Assembly (NCBI GenBank): GCA_030544215.1
Contig: JARZZO010000013.1
Location: 1,169,001-1,233,000, forward strand
Reading direction: 5' to 3'
DNA from: Zantedeschia hybrid cultivar
Lineage: Eukaryota > Streptophyta > Magnoliopsida > Alismatales > Araceae
Length of the DNA stretch: 64,000 bases
Under the pieces are notes generated by a model. The model was not told the DNA's origin. It worked only from the letters and a program-made list of their open reading frames with translations, and ran no database searches. The position numbers and the translations under genes are program-made. This document shows positions 37,170 to 50,000 of the stretch, one piece after another; within the stretch, counting starts at the first letter, position 1; each line of letters starts with the position of its first letter.

Positions 37170-38824
37170 ATGTCTCTCAATTGGAAAGGACCTATCATCT
37201 TCTCCTTCTCCTCCTTCCTCCCCTACCACAGTTCATTCTATCTCCATTATATCCCCTCCTCTATCTCCAAAAACAATCTCTAAAGAACCAATTTAATCTA
37301 TCACAACAGTAAAAACCTCCTCTCAGATGACCTTTTCTATGAAGGAAGAACCTGTGGAACGTGAAGAGCCTAAATTTACTGAAGACTTCCCTCTAGTTCA
37401 AGTTCTTGTAACTCCACAGAAGAAGAGGAAGCTGCATCAAGACAAACAAAGAAAGGGAAGAAATAAAAGATACCTCAAACCATATTGTAGCCTATATGTT
37501 TCCATTGTTTATGGACATATTTCTCGCAATTCCTAAGGGTAGACTGCTTTATATAGATTTTCTTGAAAGAAATGTCAGGTTGGAAGTTTCGGAACTTCTT
37601 ACCCTTACCTTAGAAGAGTAGATTGATCAGTACATTGCTCAACGCAAAATCTCTAATGTAGAAGTTGATAAGGTAAAAGATGAATAAACATATCAAACTG
37701 AAGAAGAATGAAGCATAGATCATCCCTCTCAATACTACACATATCTGCAAAACAACACCAACAGAGCAGTGTAAAGCTTACCTTCATGGACACTTCTCCA
37801 ATGGATGGAAGCATACCATAAAGTGAAATGGGATAGATACAAAGTAGTTGCAAGAAGGGAATACAAAGATTTTCTGAAATTCAATGAGAAGAGAAGGGTT
37901 ATTAATTAACCTGAACTCACACTAGGACAATTTCAGTATATTGTTCGTATAAAGAAAGATATGCAATATGGCACTGTACTATCCTTTTCTCAATTTCTAA
38001 GGATAGTTCACAAGAAAGAGATTATCTCTCCAAAATCCCTTACAAAAATATATTCTCTAGCAGAGAAATACTCATAACAAGAATGGATTAAAGCATATCC
38101 AAAAGCACATAAGCAACTTCTGAAAGTTAACAGGAAAAGAAATGCAAATGAAAAAAAGTTTCCTGACAGTTCAAACATTTGAGAATAATCAATCTATTGA
38201 TCATTCTATTGGCAGCTACATTGACTGGAAGCATAAATATCTGACTTTTATGCTCTGAAGAAAGAGTTGATGAACAACTACTTAAAATGCCCGTTTAATA
38301 TCTATGGATTTTTGAAGTTTGCAAAGAGTCCAGTTCCTCTTCCTTTCAGAAACAGAGTCTCTCCAGCCGTATACTGATCAAGAATACAAGAAGCATATAA
38401 GCAGTACTATCAGAAGAAATGAGCAGTAGGCCAACCAATTGACCTCACTATAGACTCATTTCTAACCCGATTGAGCACTTTGAAGTTAAAACTTAGGAAA
38501 TCATTATCAATCATGCCCTTATCGTCCCTCAATCCTTCATGAAGTTATTGTGATCCTTCTCTTATTATCTTTATTTTACTTTTCTTATTGTCTTGAGATC
38601 TTTTCTTAATTAATGCTCTTTTTGGACTAATGACAAAAAATGGGAGAAGAAAAAACTCTTTTCACACTCTTATGATGAATTTATGTGTAGTACATATCTG
38701 TTCTCATAGAAGAAATCTAACAGGGGGAGAAGATATGATATGTCTGTATGTGTATATATTCTATGTTGTCTAAAAGTAATGTCATGATTTTCAGAAGTTT
38801 TGTCATCACCAAAAAAGGAGAGAT
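37170..38824 (+). pseudogene. Envelope-like ORF remnant, part 2, and 3' internal end of element C
   Basis: The Ser/Pro/Thr-rich and lysine-rich low-complexity coding remnant resumes directly after D. From about 37,800 to 38,170 a broken frame with many aromatic and lysine residues remains (WDRYKVVARREYKDFLKFNE and following). It ends with gtcatcaccaaaaaaggaga, the polypurine tract with a GTCATCA preface that is characteristic of SIRE/Maximus-type elements, immediately before a TGTTA LTR start at 38,825. Confidence 0.6.
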
Positions 38825-41267
38825 TGTTAAGTTATTCCTTATAGTTATTTCATTCCTCATATTTTGGTGGTCACATAACTTATGTAACTCTCTAAAAATT
38901 AGAAATTATTCATTCCTCATGTTTGGTTGTCACACAAAATCTGAAAATCTATGAGAATTAGCTATTGACTTCCTAAGTTAGCTACACGCTCAATCGATTA
39001 CCCACTGAACTCAGCACTATTCATTTTGAGACTTAGTCTTTTCATAATAAATCCTTTGATCTTTCTGATTAGGGGTTCCAATCAACAGTGCTAGTATCTC
39101 AGTATCTCCTAATCTCATTGTTGATTAGAAAACTCTAAAGAGAATAATCTCTATCACTAATCGATTAAGACTTTCTTTGAGCAAAATCGATTAGAGGTAT
39201 CGATTACTCCCTAACCGCTAATCGGTTAACAATGTGAATGTATGCATCGATATTCGATAATCAATTAACTCTCATATCTATGCATGTTGTATTCGCTTAG
39301 CTAATCGATTATTAATCAAGTCCTATTTTTAATTAACACTACAATTCATCTTTTGATTACCATCTATTTTAGATCAAGTCTATAAGTATCATTAATCGAT
39401 AGCTTGCACTTACATTCTATCACCTCTATGTACACAATTGATTAACCATATACTCTGCAATCGATTATCAGTTATTTCATAAATCAATTAATGATCAAGT
39501 ACCTATTGTTCTTTGGGATGTCCAATAGATGCCAATCGATCATCAGACTATCATGAATCGATTACTTGTTAGTCGATTAACAAACCAAGCTTCACTTAGT
39601 CTGTCTGTTGTCTATTCAATCGATTGATGATATCTCCTTACCATCCGATTTTAACGATTCGCTCCATCGATTATCTATGTCATTGTCAATCGAATAATAT
39701 CAGTTGGTACTCTGATAATATGTCTTCTTTGCCATTAATAAATAATTGTTTAATAGATCAACCCATTATCTTAAGGATTGATTAACAGATCATTTGCAAA
39801 CCGATTTCCTTTACCTATATAATCTATCATAATCAACTGTATTCTCTGAATTTGATTATGAGTTGATTTTCTTAATTTGTCAAAATATTATTTATTTCTA
39901 TAAGTTCATACTTTTAGAACTATGTGAATTAATTTAATAATACTTTATTTCTATCTTTATTCAAATCAAACAAATCAATTTAATGTGATTTGAACATTGC
40001 GTATTTTTTAGCTCGTACAATAAATATGCTTGCAGTCTGACAACTTTTTAGACTTGTTGCTCTCACCCATCCTCTGATCAGTACACCATATGTGATTTTT
40101 CTTGTTTCTGACATATCTGCATGATAGGTAGAGTTGTACAAACTATTCACGGAAAGATAAAAAGGTTATCAGCATCAGTTTATAGAAGAGACTAACATAC
40201 TGTCTATCTGGAGAGCTCTCTCAACCTCAACCAAGACAATTTCTCGACGAGTTTGAATGGTCTACATCAGTTTAGGTTGGCTAACACTTAGACACAGTTT
40301 AGTTAATGTTAGACTCAATCAATTATCATTAGACTCAATGGAAATTTCTCAGTCTCAATGGAAGGATTTTTTAATTCTCTCTATATATATTGAAGATTGG
40401 TTACTCTACGAAAAAGGTGAGAGACAGAGCAGAGAGAATAGATTCTAGAATAGACACTAGAAAAACCTTCAAGAGATTCAAAAAATTGAGATAGCACACA
40501 CTCACTACTCTGAAGCTTCAAGCTTACATTATGTGCATTCAAAGCTTCCTCATATGTGCTAAGAAAGAGATTGAGAGAAAGAGCCAGAACTACTAAAGAA
40601 TCTAAGAGCTTGATTTATCCACGTCCTCAGCTGATTCAAGAGGCTTCTATACATTCTTCTTCATATCAAGACAACTTGAATTTATTATTTTTATCATTGC
40701 ATTTACTCTTGATTGTGTAGTTGTTCTTCTATAAACAACAACCCATTAAAAAGGGCACTCTCAACTGTATCAATTATTATTTGATTGTTCCTCTTCATAG
40801 CTATGCTAGAAGGGAAGACCTATTGGTTTGCAAGGTATTGTTCTCCTTCAGGTTGGAAGGGAAGACATGCCGGTTTGCAAGGTGTTGTTCCCCTTCGAGT
40901 TGAAAGGGAAGACCTGCTAGTTTGTAGGGTGTTGTTCCCCTTCAAGTTGGAAGGGAAGACTTGCTGGTTTGTAGGGTGTTGTTCTCCTTCAGGTTGGAAG
41001 GGAAGACTTGCTGGTGTGGAAGGTGTTTGATGTATAATCGGCAAGAGATTTGTATCTTGTGTTAGTGAAAATTCCAAGAGGTTACTTGAGGACTAGATAT
41101 AAGTCTGAAAGATCTAACCAATATACAATCCTTATGTACTTCATGTGATTGTTTCCTTACTCTCCCATCTTCTGTGCACTTAAAATTTTAATTCCGCAAT
41201 TGTTATATTAGTTATCCTCAGTTGAACTCATTCACCCCCCTCTAGGTTCATCATAGCCTAATCAACA
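38825..41267 (+). repeat. 3' LTR of element C (SIRE/Maximus-like)
   Basis: About 2,440 bp, beginning TGTTAAG after a polypurine tract and ending ATCAACA. The ttcacccccctctagg block 30 bases before the end is a known feature of SIRE-type LTR ends. A TATA-like ctatatatat lies at about 40,381-40,390. Within it are a cluster of ATCGATTA-type words (38,985-39,700) and a 47-bp tandem repeat (40,809-41,020). No matching 5' LTR is in the window. Confidence 0.75.
40809..41020. repeat. 47-bp tandem repeat in LTR of element C
   Basis: About 4.5 units starting GAAGGGAAGAC and containing GGTGTTGTTC(C/T)CCTTC, each 47 bases long. Units differ by a few substitutions. They lie downstream of the TATA box, so they would be in the transcribed R/U5 part. 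Confidence 0.9.
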
Positions 41268-43660
41268 AGAGGCAATTGCTAGGGTGAAGGCCTACTTTAG
41301 AAAGGCTAGATCGTAGTTGGATCCTTAGGCTCATCATGACCTGTATGGGATTATAAAGGATGCTTTATAGCATAGGCTCATGTTCGAGCTGGTTTTCATA
41401 CTTATCCTGATCTACCTCTGATCACAGTCTGACTGGGTCAAAAAAGTCGATGTCCTCCTAAGGGAAGGAGTAACTGAATCTAGGGATCCTATTAGGAGGA
41501 GGTCTCGGATGTCTCTCTAGTGGGCTGAGTGCGACGGACTGAGCGCTACTGATAGTAAGGCCCCTTCATCAGGCTCAGTGTTGAACCTTTCTGACCCATG
41601 TCGAGGCCTAGAGCGGGATTGGGCCTTACCATGGCTATGCTTCTTGCCTCAGACTTGCATTACTAGGCTGGCCCACAGGTTTTTTGGACCAAGTGATATT
41701 CTCATCCATCAGGATGAAAATAACTAAAGAAGGGATAATTGAACATTTAAAAATTTACTGTTATTTTTAATTTTTTTTAAAACATGAGGATGAAGTCAAA
41801 ATAGTGTGTGCACACTATAGCAACCGCACTGTAACACTCCTCTACACACATACCCCACACACACACACACGTAGAAGTAATACTTGCTACAATGAGTGCC
41901 AGCAGCCATCCAATCAATATTCCTTTTTATACTGTCCAAACTTTGATTGAAAGTTCAAGAAATGTTTTAAAAATAAAAATCAATTGATCTTTGTTGTCTC
42001 TGTTTAAAACTTTCTTAATCATCTGATTAAATATCAGACAGAATTGATCCATCCTTAGGATTGCCTCTTTTTTCCTGAATTTTAAAAACTAAAAAAATAA
42101 AAAAGAATGTTTGATGCAGCAGCCGCCTGATCAAAGCCGATTGGACAGCCGCTGGTAAGCATTGCAGCTATTACTCTTATTCATGTCATTCATTCTTCAG
42201 TGGCTATTACTCTTATTCATGTTATACTAGATTACACTGTCGGTATTCAATTTTGATATGACTACTAATAGTGCGTATTTGATAATCCTATATTCGTCTG
42301 ATATCGATAACAGAAAGATAGTACTACTACCTTTCGACTTCTTTAGTGAATATTATTATTTTTAAATACTTTATGAAATTAATGTATACTAAGTTTTGAA
42401 TTCTTCCGTGATATCCTTATTTGTGTTTGGGTAATGCATTGAATTCATGCATAATTCAGAGAAGAAAGATGCTGCAACATAAGCTTTGCAGCGGACCCCA
42501 TAGCGTAGCTGATAACCCAAGAACTCGGATCGCATGGTAGTGCATTTTTTTTCGACTATCCCAATCTTTGATTGAAATGTACAAATGCCGAGCTGCAGTT
42601 CGAGTCCACAGCTCAGCAATTTTTTAATAAACCAAAAAAAAAAAAAAGTGCATCCATGACACTCCTGTCCAATCAGGTGCCCTAAACATTGCAATCTACA
42701 TGAATTTGTAACACCCAGGGCGTCAAAACAAGTATTACTTTTCAGGGAATTGCTAACAATGTAGAATTTACAGATCTAAGACATGCAGCTTTAAGGGCAA
42801 AATTGTTTTAATTCTTAAAAGGTGGCTTAGCCAGCCTAGCATATACACATACGTACAGGAAACCAAGACTCGAATGTAGGCAGAGTCCAATATTTTATTT
42901 CAAATAGAAAGATAGTCCCATACAAACTGATAATTTTACTTAATTATGCAATAATTCTCGACCCAAGTCAATTTTACAAGAATAATCCTACGAACGTGGG
43001 GACGCAAGTGCATAGCACACACTTAGCAGAACAATAGGGGGAATTTTGACGTCCAACCAACTTGAACCTATGACCTCTCAAAGGAAATGGAGCCAACCAT
43101 CCTTTATCCGGTTGGTTGGTTCAGGACTTGACGATGACACGACGAGCGATGCGAGATCAGGTGGCGCCACCCGTGTAATGATGACCAGCTTGCTGACCGA
43201 ATTTGAGGAAGATTCTTACGTAGTTAAGGTGTGGAATAAGCACCAAGTATTTGTGGAGGAATATTAAAAGAACATGGATCAAGAAAACATGGAAGAATTA
43301 TACCCTTCAAGATACTAATTAAAATGTTATTTATCACCCTGGTTCGTTTCCCTTGGTTCTAATTGCCAAGATAAGAACGCGTGATAAGCCAATGCTACTC
43401 TTTCTACTCCATTTGTTTCTAGGGAGGCTAATGAAGCCAGGCAATGCTTCTCTTCCTACTCCATTTTTTTGGATACCTTTTCCCATGCGTCACAGGGAGG
43501 ATCCCTGTGTTGTTTCCATTAGCCAAACTGTCATAAACCGTAACATGCGGGAAAAAAAAAAAATGAAAACCGCAGAAAATTAAACTCAGATCAGTAACGG
43601 CAGGAGAAGCAAAAATATGACAATAAGATTTTGCTGTGTAAATAACAGGCAACAGAAATG
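41268..43660. other. Intergenic DNA; possible LTR fragment
   Basis: 41,268-41,690 is GC-richer and may be retroelement-derived, but no domain is clear. (CA)n near 41,845-41,870. A TGTAACACCCAGGGCG word at about 42,708 resembles the start of many plant gypsy LTRs; the sequence after it to about 43,030 could be a solo-LTR fragment, not confirmed. No gene is seen. Confidence 0.35.
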
Positions 43661-44096
43661 AAAAGATATCACATCATTGATAACCTTGAATATCAACATA
43701 GGCAATAGAATGCCAATTTGTATTGATTTTGACATAACTTGGATCCAGACGTGTATTCATTGTTTGTCGATGGGGAAAAGAAAGAAAGAAAGAAAAAAAA
43801 AGACGAGGGAGGGGGGCACATGGGCTAGACAACCAGCACGGTGCCGGCTGATCCTCTGCTATTCTACACAAATCAGCTACCGCGTCTTCAAAAAAGCCCA
43901 TGACTTTGGATGAGCATAATTTTACAGAAATCATAAACAGGGATCTTCTGCATATGAAGTATAAATGAATGAATATGAACAGACACAGTCTGGGACATGC
44001 ATTCTCACCTAGGAGGCAGCTGCGCACTGCCCCGGCTTTTCCTATGCTGCACTTCAACAGCTTGCGCGGCCCACGATTCCAGTCTTCTCATGATTA
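43661..44096 (-). other. Likely 3'UTR of the auxilin-related gene
   Basis: This directly follows the stop codon of the auxilin-related gene on the minus strand. I see no clear AATAAA signal, so the end is not placed. It contains an A-rich and GAAA-rich stretch near 43,780-43,800. Confidence 0.35.
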
Positions 44097-47000
44097 CTAG
44101 AAAAGCTCCTCTGAATTAAACTTATTCCAGGCCTCCTATTTAATAGTTCGGAACCAGACATTAGTGAACAGATGAAATAAACAACTCTGCATTAGTAAAA
44201 GCAGAAAAACTGTTCATAGTTTTCTAGATCCACTCAGGGAAGTAGAAATCCACATCCTAAACTGGTAAAGAGGTCACAATGTATAAAATTTTGAACTCCA
44301 TCCCCGTAATCCATCATAGTACCCAGTATTTCTGCTACACATCTGCAAATGCATGTATTCAAGTATATTATAGATCAGTTTACGGGCATTTTCTGAGCTT
44401 GGATTGCATAAACACATTGGAAGCAATAAATTCAACAACCCCTCCAATAGTTTTCACATATTTTTGCTTTGTGACACTTTTTTCCATTAAGCCAAAAACA
44501 AAAGGACCTTTTGATCTTCAACCCTCCAAACAAAATTTATATTACAAATAACTCCTCCTAATCCAACTATTTACAAATAAGTCCCAACGATCTCAACTTT
44601 CTTACAAAAAAGCCCTTTTGCGGGGCATTTTTGTAACATTCTGGGGCCTTGCACCAATTCAGGGGGATTGTGCGGGCCTATAAATAAATACTTGGATTAG
44701 AGGAGCTCTTTTGTAAATACACTATTTTCAAGGGTTAAAACATAATTATATCAAAACAAAAAGGTGGCCGACAGACCCCCGCTTTATTTGCAGATCACTT
44801 CTAAAGAAGTTATCCTAGTTTTTATCTTTCTCCATGACCCAGAGTCTACTACCAACCATGTTGGTGCAAAATTCAAACCTGTTTCTGATTGTTAAAATTG
44901 GATTTGGATGCAAAAAGGAGCTCCCACCAATGGAACTAACAGGTTCCATATCATGTTTCCAATTATGGCTTGTCTATTTTCAAACAAAAATATAAAATGT
45001 TTTATCATTCAAGAGATGGATTTCCATCAAAGTATAATTTCAATAACATAAAGGTTGATCAGGTAGAGTTAGTTATAATAGGGGTCAAGTAATTCCTAAA
45101 AGTAGCAAATTCTGATATTTAGAATCTATTCTTCAAGAGAATGGGAGATCCAGGAAGATGTTAGACATAGAGTCAAGGCACATTGGTTAAAGTGGAGAAA
45201 TGCATCTGGATTCCCTTGTAATCGACGGGTCCCCTTAAAACTCAAAGGTAAATTTTATAGGTGGTTGTGAGACCTGCTATGTTACATGGCTCGGAGCATT
45301 GGGCTGCAAAAAAAGATCATATGCAAAAAGTGTGTTGCTGAGATGAAGATGCTAAGGTGGATGTGTGGTAAAACTAAAAAAGATAAAATTAGGAATGAAT
45401 ATTATATGTATGGATTTAAGTGCAGCTCCTATTGACATTAAGCTTAGGGAGAATAGGGATGGTTTGGTCATGTACATCGTAGCACAAGTTAAGCATCAAT
45501 TAAGAGGTTACATGAAGTTAAAAAGGACTTGACATTGCTACATGTTATCACAAATATGGCATGGGATAGATTACGATAGCAGAAGAGGATTTATGTAGCC
45601 GACCCCAAATAGATGAAATAAGACTGCTGATGATGATGAGATGGATTTCCATCAAATACTGTCTATCACGCAAATAAGAATGGAATAAGAACCCTAAGCC
45701 TCCAAGAACCCATCAAACATTCCTCTCCGCCATGCATTTCCCCCCTGCTCAATCCCTATCATTACCACCCAAAGCTTCTTACTTTCACAAAGTCCATCGC
45801 CATCAATGTCACAGCATCCCTTCCCATCACTATTACCCTAATAGGGTATGTTGCCTTCCTCCTCTCTACCTCCCTCCCTACTCTAGTTTTCTTCCTCTTC
45901 ATTGTCATTGCTAAGTAGCTCTCTATGGCCGTCACCAACTTGGTATTACCCCGTCTAACTTTCTGCCTCCCCTCTATTCCTCCCCTCCTCATCTCGTCCC
46001 TTCCCATTAGTGTCACTCTTCTTCTCTACTACCACCATTGCTTTCTTCCCTTCCACCACCATTGCCTTCTTTCTTCCCTTCACCCATCTGACCTTCTTCC
46101 CACCCTACTCCTCCCTTTTCCCCTCCTACTCTTCCCTTCTTGTTATAGTTACCACATAGTAGCCCAGTCACAAGCCAGATAATGGCTACGTATAGGAGAG
46201 GGCAACCTATGGAATGGTGGCATGTAAAGCCAAGGTGAAGAACTATCATGTTGTGGAGCTACTACTATGTCAGGGGGTTGGGGCAAGGATGAACGAAATT
46301 AGTCTCATATCAAAAACAAGAAAAGGTTGCTAGGTAGGCTATATATAGGAGGCTTAGATCTATAACTTGTGATGTGCCTTTTAAGGATAAAACCTAATGA
46401 GGGCTTATAGAGACTTAAACTAGACTATCTTACAAGGATTGGATTAGATAATTACATTGTGGTATCAGCACCAGACCCATCAATACAGTTGCTAGTGGGC
46501 TTATAGTAGCCCGGTCACAAGCTGGACTGCAGGAAAGAGCCACCCTCAATATGTAATGCCACAGTATGAAGCTATCATGCGTAGAACCACTGTTATGTCT
46601 TGTGTCTATGGCAAATATGAACCAAATTAGTCTAATATCAAAGAAAAAAAAAATAGGTTTCTGAGTTTGGGAGGCTTGGATCCAAAACTCGAGGTGCTTT
46701 TTAAAAGCAAAACCAGGTGACTTATGGCGGCCCAAAGTGGACAAATACCTCAAAGGGGTTAGATTGGGTCCTTACATGCCCTACTCTTCCTTTCTCCTTC
46801 CCCTCTCTTCCCCTTCTCTTGATATTCTCATAGTTATAAAAAATGTTTCCATCTTTGATAGTTGAATTAGAATAGAAACATAGTTGGAAATTGTGTATCT
46901 GATTTTAATAGAATTGGAATTTGAATCATTTCTTAATGTAATTAAAAAAAATGGAAACTAGGGATCCTGCCTTCAAATCCCCCTCTGCCAATGCCAAAAC

Positions 47001-50000
47001 ACCTTCCTTTCTCTTCATCAAAGGTCTTTCCTTTCCCCGTTTACCGCTTGAGGAGAAGGGCTTAAGATATTGATACATGTACAAATATGACAAACAAAGC
47101 CAAGGAACACCTAACAAGAAGAATTTGCACCAATAGAACCTTTTTTTATAAGCTTTCACACTTTCTTCATACATTTCATAGACAAAGGAGAGAGAGGGTG
47201 GGAATGCAAACTCATGCATAGTTGATTGTAGAAGAGTACTGTGGGAATGATAAAAACATAAGATTTATGTTTTCTAGGGTTTTTGTTCGATTCAAGACTC
47301 TTTATTAAACATGATATAAATGAAGCGTCAAGCTAAGTCTGGGACTTCAAGATGAGTCCTGATTACAATATTGAATCAAGCATAAGGATTCTTATAATTG
47401 GACCCCTCTCCATCGACCTCGGTGATTTTTTTCGATGTTAATTACACAAGTGAAATTACTGGATACCTTTGATTAAACCTCTTATTCGTGAAACTAAAAT
47501 TAATCATATGACAAATGAAATTCGTGTGAAATTGATACATATAAAGAACACACAAAATTAATAATAATCAAAATGAGTTAATCGTTTATTGATTATGAAT
47601 ATTACAAATTACAATGGTGCTTGCCAAAATGGAGGTGTCACATATAACTGTAATTCCAATTATCATGATCGGATTATTACATGAATGATTACACAAGTAA
47701 TTGCTATAACCAATGCGACAGATTTGTGCTTGCGGTCGCAGATGCCATATTCGGATCATCAAACTTGCAATCATAATCTCAATTAGCATCTATGGTCATG
47801 ATCAATATGATTGGACCATCAGATTTGTGTTAATAATCATGATCGATACGATCAAACTGTTAAATTTGAGTTCATAGTTGAGATCACTGACATTGGACAG
47901 TAGGATTTGGATCCATAGTTGACATCACTGAGATCATACCATTGGATTTGTGTTCACATTTGAGATCATTAAATTTGAGTTCATGGTTAAGATCACTAAG
48001 ATCAGACCATAGGATTTGAGTCCATGATTAAGATTACTGAGATCATACCATCGAATTGAGTCTACAATTGTGATCGCTGAGATCAGTTGGATTTATGTTC
48101 ACGGTTGAGATCACTAAGATCATACCGTTAAATTTGAGTTTATGGTTGAGATCAGACCATTGGATTTATGTTCACAGTTGAGATCACTGAGATCAAACCT
48201 TTAGATTTGTGTTTACAGTTGAGATCACTGAGAACAGACCGTTGGATTTGTATTCCCAGTTGAGATCACTAAGATCCAGCCATTGGATTTGAGTCTATGG
48301 TTGAGGTCACCGCGATCAGACTATTGGATTTGTGTTCACGTCTAAGATCACTGAGATTAGACAGTTAGATTTGTGTCCACGGTCAAGATCACTAAGGTCT
48401 ACGGTTGCGATCACTAAGATTTCATATTCACAGTTAATATCACTGAGATCAGACTGTTAGATTTGAGTCCGCAGTCAAGATCACTTACACAAGACTGTCA
48501 AATTTGAGTTTACAATTGTGATCACACTAAGATCCAACTATTGGATTTGTATCCACAATTGAGATCACTATGATCGAACCGTTAAATTTGAGTTCACATT
48601 TGACATCATTGAGATCAAACCATTGGATTTGCATTCACGATTGAGATCATTGAGATCATACCATTGGATTTGCATTCACGATTGAGATCACTAAGATCAT
48701 ACCATTGGATTTATGTTCACCATTGAGATCACTAAGATAACACTGTTGGATTTGAGTCCACGGTTGAATCACTATGATCAGACTATTGGATTTGTGTTCA
48801 CGGTTGAGATCACTGAGATCAGACCATTAGGTTTGTGTTTATGGTCAAGATCGCTAAGATCTATAGTTGCAATCACTAAGATCAAATTGTTGGATTCATG
48901 CTCACTGTTGAGATTACTAAGATCAGACCGTCAAATTTGTGAACATGTGACAATGGACAGGATCGATGTGATTGGGCCTTTGGACTTGTGATAACGGACT
49001 TGATTAGTGCGATCAAACTGTTAAACTTGTGATAAGAGATCTGATCAACACAATCGAACTATTGGATTTGTGATAACGGACCTGATCGGTGCAGTCGGGC
49101 CATTTGGATTATGGTAACAGACTTGATCGATATGATCAGACCATTGGATTTGTGATATAGACCTAATCGGCATGATCATAATGTTAAATTTGTGATAACG
49201 GATATAATCGGTGCAATTGGACCACTGGATTTATGATAGCGGACCTAATCGGTGTGATCGGACCGTTGGATTTCTGACAACGGATCTGATCAACAAGATT
49301 AGACTGTTGGATTTGAGCTTATTGTCGAGATCTTTAAGATCAGACTATTGGATTGATCCTTATGGTCGAGATCACTAAGATTGAATCGTTGGATTTGGGA
49401 TTCCGATCGAGATCCTTAACATCAAACCATTGGATTTGAGATTCCGATAAAGATCATTGAGATCAAACCATTGGATTTAGGATTTCAATTGAAATCACTA
49501 AGATCAGACTGTTGGACTTTAACCTAACCAAGATTACTAAGATCAAACCATTGGATTTAAGATTCCGATCGAAATCACTAAGATTAGACCCTTAGATTTG
49601 ATATTTTGATCGAGATCATTAAGATCAGACCACTGGATTTGAACCTACAATTAAGATCACTAAGATCACACCGTCAGATTTAAGCTTATAGTCGATATCT
49701 CTAAAATCAGACCACTAGATTGACGTCTACAATCGAGATCACTAAGATCATACCCTTGGATTCAAGGATGGCAGTACCGGTACCGGTACCGGTATCGGTG
49801 GGTACCGGTACCGGCCGGTATCGGCCCGGTACCGGTCGGTACCGGCCCAAAACCAGTCCGGTACCGGCCCGGTACCGGTCGGTACCCACGATACCAGTGC
49901 CGGCCGATACCGGTACGTACCGGTATCGACCGGTACTGCCATCCATGCTTGGATTTGAGATTCCGATCGAGATCACTAAGATCATACTGTTGAATTAATG

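Noticed and set aside
49707..49998. Open frames in several phases of RYRPVP/PVPVPV repeats
   Set aside because: They are translations of the TACCGG repeat inside a hAT-type MITE.
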